Source: Antedon bifida (taxonomy: Eukaryota; Echinodermata; Crinoidea; Comatulida; Antedonidae). Taken from it: a stretch of 64,000 nucleotides of DNA. A program made the translations under genes and the position numbers. The notes under the pieces were generated by a model. The model saw only the letters and a list, made by a program, of their open reading frames with translations. It was not told the origin of the DNA and did no database searches. The stretch covers positions 28,687,820 to 28,751,819 of the forward strand of contig OY727096.1 in NCBI GenBank assembly GCA_963402885.1, given 5' to 3'. Of this stretch, positions 49,530 through 61,028 are shown one piece after another. Position 1 is the stretch's first letter, and every line of letters begins with the position of its first letter.

Positions 49530-50560
49530 TTGATTGTTGGATCAGTGGGTACTGTAATGTTTTTACCTACTAATTTTGCTGAAAATGACATGGTCTGTTA
49601 CTATTATCGAACAATTGAGATACAACATTGGTACAATGACTTTACAATACATTGTTTTGATCAATTGCAAGAATGTGTAACATCATTTACAGCCGTGTAT
49701 ATTATTGACAGCGAATGTCATGCATGGCAGTCTACTACAGTATACGGTGTAATCGGCCTTTGTATTGAGCCACAGCCTCTTTACGACTCATACGCCAACC
49801 TTGCTCCTAGACCAAAACCCAAATACAGTAAGAACCCAATCGCTGAGAAAGCTGTCGGTGATGTTGAAGACGAACTACCCCAACTCCCGGCCCGCCCCAA
49901 CTATGCTCACAATTACCATGGCTCGCTCTATCACAGCCAATCATGCAAAGAGTCAACGGCTCCAACGCGTCATTTTTCAGCGCTTTGGGACAATCTTTTA
50001 ATTGCGCTTTATAAATCGAACAACACACAACAATAAGCTCTGATATTGAAGATGGTGATCTTGTGTATGTGTATGTCTTAGCCGATCGTAATAAGTCAAA
50101 GGCCCATCAACTTTATCTTGTAAATTGATGGCATTGGCACTTTAGTCAGTACAGCCAAAGAATTCTTTGGTACAGCTTACAGAGTCAAACAAACTGAATG
50201 CTACAAGGTATCCTCGTCATAATCTCCTCAATCGCACTCAGGAACTGTGTTCGAAAGAGGACTCAAACAGCAAAGATACCATCTTCCAGAGAAAAGGCTC
50301 ACTAAAATACTAATTAAGCTGACAATCCCAGCCGATTATTGGTGCAAAGTTGATCCATTGTCTACTGTACCAGTGCCGACTATGACACCTGCTCCCACTA
50401 CTGATGATGTCTGACCTTCATGACGTCGATATTACATCGTCAGTGTCAGAGCCCAGACGACCAACTCGCAGCATACCCGATCACTTTAAACGAATATGTG
50501 CGAGACAAGTGACTGCTGAAGTATACCAAGATTGCGCATAATAATCCCCAAAGCTGGAGG
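49530..50560 (+). mobile_element. Ty3/gypsy-type element fragment (integrase end)
   Basis: Decayed coding sequence. Around 50055-50210 the peptide GDLVYVYVLADRNKSKAH, then YRVKQTECYK, resembles the integrase C-terminus seen in the 9.2-12.6 kb element ([19 protein letters not shown]). An open frame at 49530-50036 is probably the degraded upstream part; I do not assign it a function. Confidence 0.5.
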
Positions 50561-50785
50561 GCAGTCTACCTAATGAAAGTTTTTTCCTACTGCAGTCTGC
50601 AGGCTTCCTAGATTTTTTTCTAATGAACCACTTTTAACTTTACTTTTCATGTGCCTATGGGCTTATCCATAATTTGTAGTTCAAACTCATTCTTTTTTTC
50701 TTGATGGAAAAATACAAATGTTGTCACACCAGTAAGGCTGTTTGTCATGTACCGCCTGCTGTTGTCTGGGTATATAATGGGTAAC

Positions 50786-51269
50786 GGGACGATTCGGCCC
50801 TGAGACGATTCGGCCCGGGACGATTCGGCCCTGGGACGATTCGGCCCTGAGACGATTCGGCACACTTACATTTATCGGCTTTGATATGCATTTTATAAGC
50901 AAAAATAAGCTTTTTCCCCAAACTTTATTTCCAGAGAGACTATGGGGTAGTACTACTAGGGATAAAGATGCAATAAAGCAAACATTTTGAAAACATTGTC
51001 GAAAATGATCAATTTTTAGTCACGCGAACGATGTAAACAAGTTACGCCCTCTGTTGGCCGCTTCAAAATGTCAATATCAATAAAATACGGATTGTTAAAC
51101 ACCTTTAAAAACTTGATAAATACCCACAAAAATGAATATGAATTTGGTCTGAGGTGAGACGTTTCGGCCCACAAAGTGGGATGTTTCGACCCGAAAGTGG
51201 GCCGAATCGTCCCACCAAAAGTGGGCCGAATAGTCCCGGGCCGAATCGTCTCAGGGCCGAATCGTCCCT
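50786..51269. mobile_element. Foldback element with tandem-repeat termini
   Basis: The left end (50786-50831) and the reverse complement of the right end (51224-51269) share 46 bp with one mismatch. Each end consists of short direct repeats of GACGATTCGGCCC (about 15-17 bp period; five copies on the left, about four intact plus diverged ones on the right). The unique centre has no ORF. Confidence 0.85.
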
Positions 51270-51270
51270 G

Positions 51271-52744
51271 AACCATATACGGCTGGCATTGTTGTTTTTA
51301 CGAATGCATTACTGTTTGCTTTGTTAATAAAATTACATTATTGTTGACGACTGCATTCTCAGAGGACAATCGAAGTATATATTGATCGAAGCGTTGAGAC
51401 GCTATATATCAACATACAAATATTGTTATACCTCAAATATCAGTTATTCAGTTGTTTTATTTGTATAAGTATATTGTCCAAGTTGGCGTAACGGTATGTT
51501 GAATGCAAAGTGAATGCACATCGATAGTAAACTTTTGTCTATTTTGAAAAAAAAATCGAACTTGAAGAACACAATCTCTTCTAAAGTAGTCAGAATAATG
51601 AATGAACAAAACTTATACAAAAATAATACAATTCCATTATTTGTTTGTTTTGTTGTTAAAATGTATCTGCTTTGAAACCTTCAACGCCAAATCACCTTTA
51701 CTTAATGAGTTAATGTCGATTAACTTGTACTTAACTAGGATACAATAAGATTTAAGTGTAATTCAATTGCAGTTATGTAAAATGTAAATAAAATTGCACT
51801 TAATTCGAATGTACAGAGTATTGCATTAATTATTAATTAATGAAGATGAATATAATTCCACTTCAGTGCAATATATTCGACTTTTAATTTAGTTATATCA
51901 TCATGGAGGTAACCTCCGTGGTTATATCATAACTAACTAACTAAATTAATGGCAAGCCGTTTTATCATATTATTGTATGATAAAACGATACGATACAATC
52001 TTTAAGATGGCTTCCGGAGAACAAAATTCGTGTAGTTATACTGTAATAACAGGCCTAATCTCCACTCCTTATTATCCGAATAAAAAAGCAGTTCGTAATG
52101 TAAAAACTCACCGTACGTGCAGTATATTAGTTCTCTATGATTTCAAGATGTCTGCGTCCGTTTAATAATCAGAAAAATGTAGGTATAAACTGGAATAGCT
52201 AAATAACAGCTACCAAAAATCATTTATCAGGATCATATCATACTGTTTTTTACGAAAGAATACAGTGTCTTGGAAATGATAAACAATGAGGCTAGCCATG
52301 CGTAACATCAAACAACTACATAATAAGCACATTTATTATGCATTGTATTGATTTTAGTAGTACGGGGCGCCGTTCATAAATACAGTATAGCCTCTACGGT
52401 TTACGAGTAACTTATTATGGCTATTAGGCCTATCGTATAGGGCCTAATTCTTGATCGTCGACCTCCGAGCACATTTTTCTTAAAATTACTCTTGTTTTCA
52501 ATTTGCTGAATGGATAGGTTATTCCCAGCCTTAATTAGGCCTATGCCTGTATAAAAAAAGTTAAAAGCAGTATATTATTTGATTCAGATTTAGGAACTGA
52601 AAAACCACTGCCACTAGGACCTATTTCTAGTATTGTACGGCTATGAAACTTTTCAGTCAAATAAGGAATCAACGTTTAGCTAATTATCCATAACTTACCT
52701 ATTTGCCTATATCGTTCGTTAGTTTCATGCTTTACAAGATTTGT
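51271..52744. other. Intergenic stretch with two small hairpins
   Basis: An imperfect palindrome (CATGGAGGTAACCTCCGTG, near 51903-51921) is bracketed by 9-bp direct repeats TTATATCAT (51893-51901, 51922-51930). A 12-bp-arm hairpin lies at 51958-51987. A short ORF with ATG at 52008 is unsupported. Nothing else recognised. Confidence 0.6.
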
Positions 52745-53678
52745 CACAGGAGAACAGCGGTGTCAGAACCATCATCAGAAATGACATGTGATCAATTGAA
52801 TGTTCCAGATGATGATTATTCAAGATTTAAGGATGATCTTTTAAAGCACCCAATGAAAACAAGCTGCCTTGAAGACTTCATTAAAAAGCTGAATAATAAA
52901 TTGAAACCTTAAAATTGCTATTTCTCAATTGGATGTCAAATGATATTTGGAAGAATCTAGGAAGATCTTTCTTTTGATAAAGAGCAATGTTAACATTTCA
53001 GAAATCATCAGAAATGCAGAATCCATGTTATTACCAATCACCAGGAATATCAAATCCATTGTAATGAAGGGATATGATAAAGCGTTTGAAACACGACTGT
53101 ACCAATTTTTAGGAGACTTAATCCTGTCCGTAATGGTGTGCTTACGAAACAGATGCTCAATCGAAGATCTGACAACGTATCAAAGGAAAGCATTATATTA
53201 CTACAATTTAGGAGGTGAAATAGTCTACTCTGACGGAAACCACGACAACTGTTTACGAAAGCATGCTCTGTCTGTAAAATTCCATTACTTAATGGGTAAT
53301 GACAAAGCCCTGCTAAGAGCTATAGCAGATTTTCAAACTGCATTACCGGAAGACGAACAACCGTTCATTCCATATGTGGAAATTGCTAGAGATGAAAATA
53401 AAGATTTGATTTATAGGTCTTGGAAGATTGATGACGTATTTCGATATGCCATCGAAGGTCTCGGGGACGTTAGGTTTTCTTTGGACATAGTTGTTTATTA
53501 TATAATGGCAAGAGTAACACTTAAGTATGGCAATATTCACCGTGCCACTAGAATTTTAGATGGCTGCTTGAAAGAACTGAAAGAAATACATACTAATGCA
53601 CATATTTTGATACAAATTATTGAAAGTTTATTAGGTCTAGTTATGGTTATGAAAATGATATATAATGGTACTATATAG
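52745..53678 (+). pseudogene. cGLR-family copy lacking the catalytic core
   Basis: Homologous to the C-terminal extension of the gene at 55421-57521. The first part (52745-52912; YSRFKDDLLKHPMKTSCLED) and second part (from about 52965 to stop 53678; NISEIIRNAESMLLP, ending MKMIYNGTI) are in different frames near 52913-52963. The nucleotidyltransferase and Mab-21 core are missing upstream. The second part is a clean 230-residue frame and divergent from its paralogue, so it may have been functional for some time. A spliced gene with undetected upstream exons is an alternative. Confidence 0.6.
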
Positions 53679-54536
53679 TGAAAGACTCGATGGCGTGGTG
53701 GTCTGTCGTGTGATAATAAGGTCTTTTGGACATGTGGAGAATCCTGAGATGTTAACTACTGTTAAATACCGTTATGTATCACTGAATTATTGGTTGATGG
53801 CCTAGTCATAAGAAATTTGAGATGCCCAAACTAATGTACAGACTTATTACTGTATTGTGTTATTTTGAATAATAATAATACATTTTTATTAGTCACTGTC
53901 AAGTTGTAACTATTATATTATTATGTATAACTTTTAGAGAATAATATAATGATATAATAATAATAATAATACTGAAGTAACATACAGTATAGAGAGTGGG
54001 GGATGGGATGCAATAAAGCAAAGAAAAGGCAAAAATGTTAAAGAATGTTTAAGTTTAATTTAACTTCATCACTATACATTAACAAGTATTGTATAGTCCA
54101 ATATGTAGCCAGTGTAGGGAGTCATGTATGCTAATACAAAAATTGAATATTTCAAGTATTGGCAGATAAATATCCCTTATTACCAAGTCTACTGAACAAA
54201 TTCACTATTGTTGTGGGATACAATAAGAAGGCCTAATAACGATCTATTGTATTTGACATTCGTCTAGACATATTATATCCTTGTATTGTATACTGCATTC
54301 ACCATATTTACTGAAGGGATACACATCACCGACTGTTTATTCGTTATTCTACATTATTATATACAGTATGTTGTATCCTTTGTATTATTGTATTGCTTTA
54401 TATTGATTTAAAAATCGGCCAATCAACAATTAGAGACAGTTATCACGTGCTTCTCTGATCAACGCCCAGGTATAGTGAAACATCATTATTGTAATTCTAC
54501 TCTCATTACCATATTATTGATTCGTTTGGAAAAACC

Positions 54537-54606
54537 CATTGCCGCCATTTATTTCTCTCTCAATATGTGCGGTTTTATAATGTGTTTTTAAATTACAAAA
54601 TCTAAC
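54537..54606 (+). other. Candidate non-coding first exon of the cGLR gene
   Basis: GCCGCCAT lies at the start of this stretch, which ends at a strong donor (aac|gtaagtaac at 54607). The acceptor at 55377 (ttttattttgcag) precedes the coding exon. Position and splice sites fit a 5' UTR exon; no direct proof. Confidence 0.3.
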
Positions 54607-55420
54607 GTAAGTAACAAATTATTTAGTTTTTAAAAACTGTTCTGTTTTCTTTATCTAACCTAAACAGGTAACACATATGTATCCCACAATAGTTTGTTAT
54701 ATCGTATATTATGTTAGTAGTCATCTTCGAGATAGTACAAACGATCCTATTGATTAGAATTACTGAATGTTAGAATACATAGCAACAGTCTGTGTTTCTT
54801 TTCAATCACATAGGGAGATACATAGGCCTATAACATCTGATTTTTCAATGTGACAATAACCATAACCTGATACACTTTTTTTGATATTGTATAACATTAT
54901 ACCTTTCTCGAAATAAAAACATTAAATAAATTGGTCAATCAAAAGTTTGCTGTTTAAATCTTATTATTAGCTCCGATTTTTACAGAACCTGAAAATCGAC
55001 AACAATGGACAATGGGAACTTGAGTTCCTAGGCCACACTAATAGCCGATCAACAATCTTGCTAACAATTTGGTCTTTAGTAATTCATGACTACAGTATAC
55101 ATTTCAATAATAAACCAGAAACAAAGCTATAGCTCCATGGTCCTATCAATGTGAACTTGAACAATAGTATCAAATACACAATACCCAGTTTCATTTTTAA
55201 CACACCGAGTTTGTGGTGTTGTGCAGATAAAAAGCTTTTACGTTGGCTATTTTTGTAACGGTCCATTAAACAAATCCAGGTACCATACAAAATGGCATAT
55301 ATTGAAACTTTGTTATATTGTGCTATATCAAACGTGACTACATTACATTATACATTTGTTTACTTTTTATTTTGCAGGTGCATGTTTAAGTAAAACAATT
55401 GTGAACAAAATTATATTGTG

Positions 55421-57521
55421 ATGGCGGAAAATATGAACACGAGACTAGTGATGGATGAGTTTGCAAATGACGTAATTGCATGTAAAACATTTGAAAGATT
55501 GGCTCAAATATCTTATTCAATGATTTTTGAAGAGATATATAACAATACAGAGAAAAACCAAATAATTAAACGAATGTATACCAGTGGGAGTTTCTGTGAA
55601 GGAATGCCTAAATACATTTTGGGTGATGTAGACATGATGGCTGTGTTATCTTCTGCGACAGTGTGTTGGCAACATCCGAAGGAAAAAGAACCAATCAGCA
55701 CAGAAGTCTGTGTTATAGCTGAACTATATAAAAATGAACCAGCATATTTGAAACTTAAAGTATTGGATGAAAAGAGCATTCAAGACGGTTTTAAAGTGTT
55801 TGACGATGAAAGCAGCAGTTTCGTTGATGAAAATGGCTTTTTGAAGAATAGTACTTTGAAGGAATATGCTATAAAAACAATGGATTTACCTTCATCTGAT
55901 GGTTACTGGAACACTAGCTATAAACATTATTTAGAGAGTAACTGTGTTTATGAGGATGTACATTATTCTGGAGCTGAAATACACGGACCATCACTACAAC
56001 AGCCGTCTACAGCATCTGACCTATCAAGCGATTTAGTGCATTGCTTATCATGCCAGTCATGGCCACCTATTACTGACAACTTTTTTACAAGGCAGAGGGC
56101 AAGTAAATGGCCATCACAGGAGTTATTGAACAATATCTCAAGTCTAGAATCTCTTGTAGTTCCCGTTGGACGTCATGATAGTGACACAAAAGACAGTGAA
56201 TGGCGATTGTCATTTTCTGTTGCAGAGAGAAAGCTCATTCAAGAAATGCCGGAACCATTTGCTGGCTGTATGTTTGCTTTGAAAGCGATCAAGAAAAGAC
56301 GCAAACTGTTTGAGTCTCAAGAACCTACACCATTCTGTTCGTATTTCATCAAGACTGCTTGCCTATGGATGTGTGAAACCATTTCATCTGACAACACCAT
56401 GGATTTAATTAGAAAAGTGCTAGACTGGCTGATTAGTTGCTATCAGAAGAGGTATTTGCCACACTACTTTATTAATTCCACAGCAAAATTTAATTGGTCA
56501 TTTATCGGATGAACTTTGTGACGACGTGAGTAAAATATTGACAGCAACTAAACACGATCTTTGGGTGATGGTGATGTCAGGTATTGCAGGTGGCGAAGTA
56601 TCTTTAACAGGTGACATCAGCCGTGAGATATGTGTTAAACTAGATATTGTAGACGTACATGAAAGTGGTGACTACTCAAAGTTTAAGGCTGATCTTTTGA
56701 ATCATCCAATGGCTTCAACATGTCTTACAGAGTTCCGAAATCGTTTGAAGGTGAAACAAGATATCAGTACATTAAAATGTTTTTTCTTTGATATGGGGCT
56801 AATCTCTTGCAAAGTCCTTTGCTGGCTGAACAACAATGTTCCCATTACAGAAATTATCAGAAATACAGAATCCATCTTGTTACCAATTATTAGGGATATT
56901 AAATCCATTGTAGTGAAGGGATATGATAAAGTGTTTAGAACAACATTGTATCAGCTTTTAGGAGACTTAATCACGTCTGTACTGGCGTGCTTACGAAATA
57001 AATGTTCACTCAAAGAGCTTAGAAAGTATCAAAAGAAGGCCTTGAATTACTACAGTACAGGAGGTGAAATGGTCTACCCCAACGGAAAAGGTGACAATTT
57101 CTTAGGAATGCGTGCTCTCTTAGTAAAATTCCACTACTTAATGGGTAATGACATCGATTTAAAAAAGGCTATTGAAGATGTTCGTACTACTTTGCAGGTA
57201 CATAGACATCCAAACATTTCTCTCATGGAAATAGAAATAGCCGACTGTAGAGATTTGATTTATAGGTCATGGGAAATTGATGGTGTATTTCAATACGTTA
57301 CTAAAGGTCATAACGTTACGTTTACGTTAGAAGTAATTTTGTTCTATATAATGGCAAGAGTGGCACTTACAAATGGCAATACATACGCTGCTTCTCATTT
57401 CGTAAATGGTATGAATTTATTTCAACTAATACACAGTGATGTGTACATGTTGAAAACCATTATTGAAAGTTTATTAGGTCTAATTCAGGTTATGAAAATG
57501 ATATGCAATGGTACCATTTAA
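55421..57521 (+). CDS. cGAS-like receptor/Mab-21 nucleotidyltransferase with helical extension (one frameshift)
   Basis: ATG 55421 follows an acceptor at 55377. The nucleotidyltransferase core has TSGSFCEGMPKY (Gly-Ser at about residues 56-57), then GDVDMM with Asp69 and Asp71, and SSDLVHCLSCQSWPP with the third acid Asp204. The Mab-21 C-lobe has EWRLSFSVAERKL and SYFIKTACLWMCE, ending LPHYF. In this family an activated enzyme joins nucleotides into cyclic di- or trinucleotides that signal to STING in the cytosol. Residues about 365-699 form an unrecognised all-helical extension (ends MKMICNGTI). The frame changes at 56485-56488: one extra A in an AAAA run; removing it would join both halves, about 699 aa. 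This may be an assembly error or a recent null. A poly(A) signal AATAAA lies at 57878-57883. Confidence 0.85.
56485..56488 (+). other. Frameshift site in an A-run of the cGLR gene
   Basis: Upstream reads ...LPHYFINSTA in one frame and downstream GHLSDELCDDVSK in the next; the conserved family context bridges the two exactly here. A one-base run-length difference explains it. Confidence 0.8.
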
Positions 57522-58620
57522 TAGTATGTGAAGCTACTATGGAGCTAAGTTATTAACCTCTATTGACGATAACATTAACTGCATCCAATGTACACTTGAA
57601 GTTAAATATAAGAATCATGTACCATCTAGATTATGATAATTAAAATATAGCAATACGCCTACTTGAATGTTAGTTAGAAAAGAATTTTTAATTTTTAGTA
57701 TTATTTGATATGTTTATATTTAAACTTTTAAATATTTTGACTTATCTGACTGTTCTTCGCTTAAAGGTCATTCAATTGAAGATTAAACTTCTCTTGTTTA
57801 TGTACTGTATATACTTTCATTTTATATATTGTATGCCTATTTATTATTATATTGTACACAAGGTTGATTTTTGTTGAAATAAACTGAAGTCGTGACCATT
57901 CTTCTCTTTCTGAATTCGTCATGTAAAAGTCGTTGTTAGACAGGGCAATAATTATTTATAAGTTTGTAGATGTTACTTTAGTTAGCAACTCACTTTGTTA
58001 CACTAATTCGTGTGTTAATACCTCATCTTGTGACCGTGTCCATATTTCCCGAATATAAATTTGTATGTGCAGCTACTGTGATATTATATTTTGTAATACA
58101 CCTGGTTGTAATCTTGCAATTTGATTGGTTAAGTACGCATCAAATGGCATTCGACAGTAGTAGTCCGAATGGTGATAATTAACTTCTGCGCGGCTTCTAT
58201 TAAACTGTTCTATTCTGCGTCTAAAGTTAGAGCACTCGATTGTTTATTAGTGCTTACATTTTTTTATTGTATATTATGTTAATTATTATTAAATTGTACA
58301 AAATGTTAATTGTGTTTTTCTTTTCATCTATCTCTTGCTGTGAAGTCGTCATGTTAAAGTCGTTAATATTTATTAGGGCAATTATTTGTACGTTTACAAT
58401 GTGGGTGTTACTTACACTTCAGTTAGGAACACCAACTCAGCTGTTATTTCCTGTTAGTATGGGCTCATAGTATTAGCATTTATGTAAAAAATTGAAATAT
58501 TCTACTTTAAAATAAATTCTGCATAACAAGAACACAGAGACACTTTATTTTTAAACATCCAGGTTTTTTTTTATTTGCCACAAACTGGGTATTATTGTTG
58601 ATTTAATCATTTTGTATAGA
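57522..58620. other. 3' flank of the cGLR gene
   Basis: 3' UTR to about 57900, then AT-rich DNA with no supported gene. Part of 57522-57690 is repeated after the third copy (60765-60893). Confidence 0.6.
57878..57883 (+). terminator. Polyadenylation signal of the cGLR gene
   Basis: AATAAA about 360 nt after the stop codon, in a T-rich context. Confidence 0.55.
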
Positions 58621-58635
58621 TAAAATAGAAATATT

Positions 58636-58880
58636 TTTTTTTATTTATTTTTTTTTATTTCGGTATAAAAAAACGTATATATACAACAAGAAGCAGAAGC
58701 TGAAAGTATTGCATTTACATAAAATCAGTATAAAAAGTACACAAAAACATCAAAACATTAACGTAGAAAAATATATTATAGTAATACAAATTTATACAAA
58801 AAACAATCAAACACGAAAAAGTCATACAAAAACAAACGCAAAATCAACCACAGCTAAAAAGTGATTTTAAACGTCCTTAC
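58636..58880 (-). mobile_element. LINE or SINE 3' tail
   Basis: On the minus strand it ends with TATACCGAAATAAA followed by A/T-rich simple repeat, a typical non-LTR tail. No coding part is recognised. Confidence 0.45.
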
Positions 58881-59602
58881 TCTCATTACAGTATTATCAT
58901 TGTAGCCATTTATAATTGCTTATTTGAACTTGTATAAATACATTAATATAGTCAGTCATTCTAGTATACGCATTTCAAAACAAAATGAAAAACGCATATG
59001 ATTATCAATTATCAAAACAATGTAAACCTGAGCGTGGTTTTGTTTAGGTAAATTTAAACGTAAAAGTTAACTGACTAAAATTACATTGAAAATGTAACAT
59101 GTATGTCACTAAAAAAACATGTATATGGTTCACATATTGCACATTTTATAGTAGAGTAAACAATCACAACACATTTGTTAAATGTCAACAATTTTAATAA
59201 AGAACTACCTATAAAATGGAATGATTATAGTTATACTTTAGGCAACTGTGATTGTTTATACCAAACAGCTGCTGCATTTAAGATTCAGATTGATTTGGTT
59301 CAGGTCCAAACACAACCGCTTGCAATACAAAATATATAATATATATATATATAAGAATTAAAAAATATAAAATTTACACAAAAACAGAAGACAAAATCTA
59401 ACATAATCTGTTTTCGAAATCTTGTCTACAGTAGAAAATATAAAATATACACAAAGACAGAAGAGAAAATGTAACATAATTTCTTTTTGAAATCTTGTCT
59501 ACAGTAGAAAATTGGATGGATGTATTGGGTTAATGACCTATTTTTCTACTACCTTACTCAAAAGAACTTACCACTTTAGGTAAGATAACAATATAATACT
59601 GT

Positions 59603-59637
59603 CTTTGCAGACCTCCCAACTTGGAAGGTCTGCAAAG
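59603..59637. repeat. 12-bp-arm hairpin
   Basis: CTTTGCAGACCT and AGGTCTGCAAAG are perfect inverted arms around 11 bases. ACCTCCC-type sequence is itself repeated around it, suggesting a small foldback insertion. AT microsatellites lie near 59335 and 59718. Confidence 0.85.
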
Positions 59638-59892
59638 TCGGGAGGTTTTATTAATTAATAATAGTATAAGTCGTGCCAACAGTACATGAATTAATTATTT
59701 GCACTGATATTTAGCATATATATATATATATATGTATAACTAAATAGAAAGCCAGATCAACTGGAGAAAGTGCTCAATACCATACCATACCTTTCTTTTT
59801 CTTTCTTCTATCCCTTCTTTGTATTTTATTTTATTTTATTTTTTTTACTTGTTACCCAGCCTGATCGAAAGCTTCTCAACCCGGTAAAATCC

Positions 59893-60283
59893 GCCTTCTT
59901 TTGATACTTTCTAAGCTCTTTGAGTGAACATTTATTTCGTAAGCACGCTAGTACAGACGTGATTAAGTCTCCTAAAAGCTGATACAATGTATGTTGTTGT
60001 TGCAGGCGGGGGGGGGGGGGATTGGGCGGAATACCCCGGAATACCCCCCCCCCCCCCCCCGCCTGTTACGCCACTGGTTCCCATTACAGAAATTATCAGA
60101 AATACAGAATCCATCTTGTTACCAATTATTAGGGATATTAAATCCATTGTAGTGAAGGGATATGATAAAGTGTTTAGAACAACATACATTGTATCAGCTT
60201 TTAGGAGACTTAATCACGTCTGTACTAGCGTGCTTACGAAATAAATGTTCACTCAAAGAGCTTAGAAAGTATCAAAAGAAGGC
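59893..60283. repeat. Perfect 106-bp inverted repeat of cGLR coding sequence
   Basis: The left arm 59893-59998 is the exact reverse complement of the right arm 60178-60283; the loop is 179 bp. The right arm is sense coding sequence of the truncated cGLR copy. Both arms share a 4-bp insertion (acat) and a G-to-A change absent from the paralogue at 56.9 kb, so the inversion copied this locus. The loop contains a run of about 13 G and, inverted, about 16 C flanked by CAGGCGG/CCGCCTG. Confidence 0.95.
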
Positions 60284-60893
60284 CTTGAATTACTACAGTA
60301 CAGGAGGTGAAATGGTCTACTCCAACGGAAAAGGTGACAATTTCTTAGGAATGCGTGCTCTCTTGGTAAAATTCCACTACTTAATGGGTAATGACAACGA
60401 TTTAAAAGAGGCTATTGAAGATGTTCGTACTACTTTGCAGGTACACAGACATCCAAACATTTCTACCATGGAAATAGAAATAGCCGATTGTAGAGATTTG
60501 GTTTATAGGTCATGGGAAATTGATGGTTTATTTCAATACGTTACTAAAGGTCATAACGTTACGTTTACGTTAGAAGTAATTTTGTTCTATATAATGGCAA
60601 GAGTGGCACTTACAAATGGCAATACATACGCTGCTTCTCATTTCGTAAATGGTATGAATTTATTTCAACTAATACACAGTGATGTGTACATGTTGAAAAC
60701 CATTATTGAAAGTTTATTAGGTCTAATTCAGGTTATGAAAATGATATGCAATGGTACCATTTAATAGTATGTGAAACTGCATATCCAATGTACACTTGAA
60801 GTTAAATATAAGAATCATGTACCATCTAGATTATGATAATTAAAATATAGCAATACGCCTACTTGAATGTTAGTTAGAAAAAAATTTTTAATT
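60077..60893 (+). pseudogene. Third cGLR-family copy, C-terminal extension only
   Basis: 60077-60764 is nearly identical to 56838-57521 and the match continues in the 3' UTR to 60893 with one internal deletion. It starts mid-gene at VPITEIIRNTESILLP, directly after GTTACGCCACTG. A 4-bp insertion at about 60184 shifts the frame relative to the parent, then the downstream frame is open to the TAA ending at 60764. The nucleotidyltransferase core is absent. Confidence 0.8.
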
Positions 60894-60995
60894 GGTTATC
60901 CGCACTTGGCGGATAACTCCTTGTTATTGTCAGGATCTTTTTTTTTTTTTTTTGGTTATCCGCACTTGGCGGATAACCCCTTGTTATTGTCAGGA

Positions 60996-61028
<33 letters not shown>

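Noticed and set aside
49530..50036. 168-residue host gene
   Set aside because: No splice context or recognisable domain, and the next segment matches a Ty3 integrase C-terminus; more likely retroelement debris.
51977..52165. Small ORF with ATG at 52008 as an upstream exon of the 53-kb cGLR copy
   Set aside because: No donor or acceptor pair links it in frame, and the sequence resembles no part of the intact paralogue.
55421..57521. Calling the gene vertebrate-type cGAS
   Set aside because: No zinc-thumb insertion of the vertebrate type is visible; the broader cGLR/Mab-21 assignment is what the motifs support.
59932..60244. Two 85-residue ORFs with Gly/Pro runs on opposite strands
   Set aside because: They share the same C-terminal peptide only because of the inverted repeat; the poly-Gly/Pro parts come from the G/C tract.
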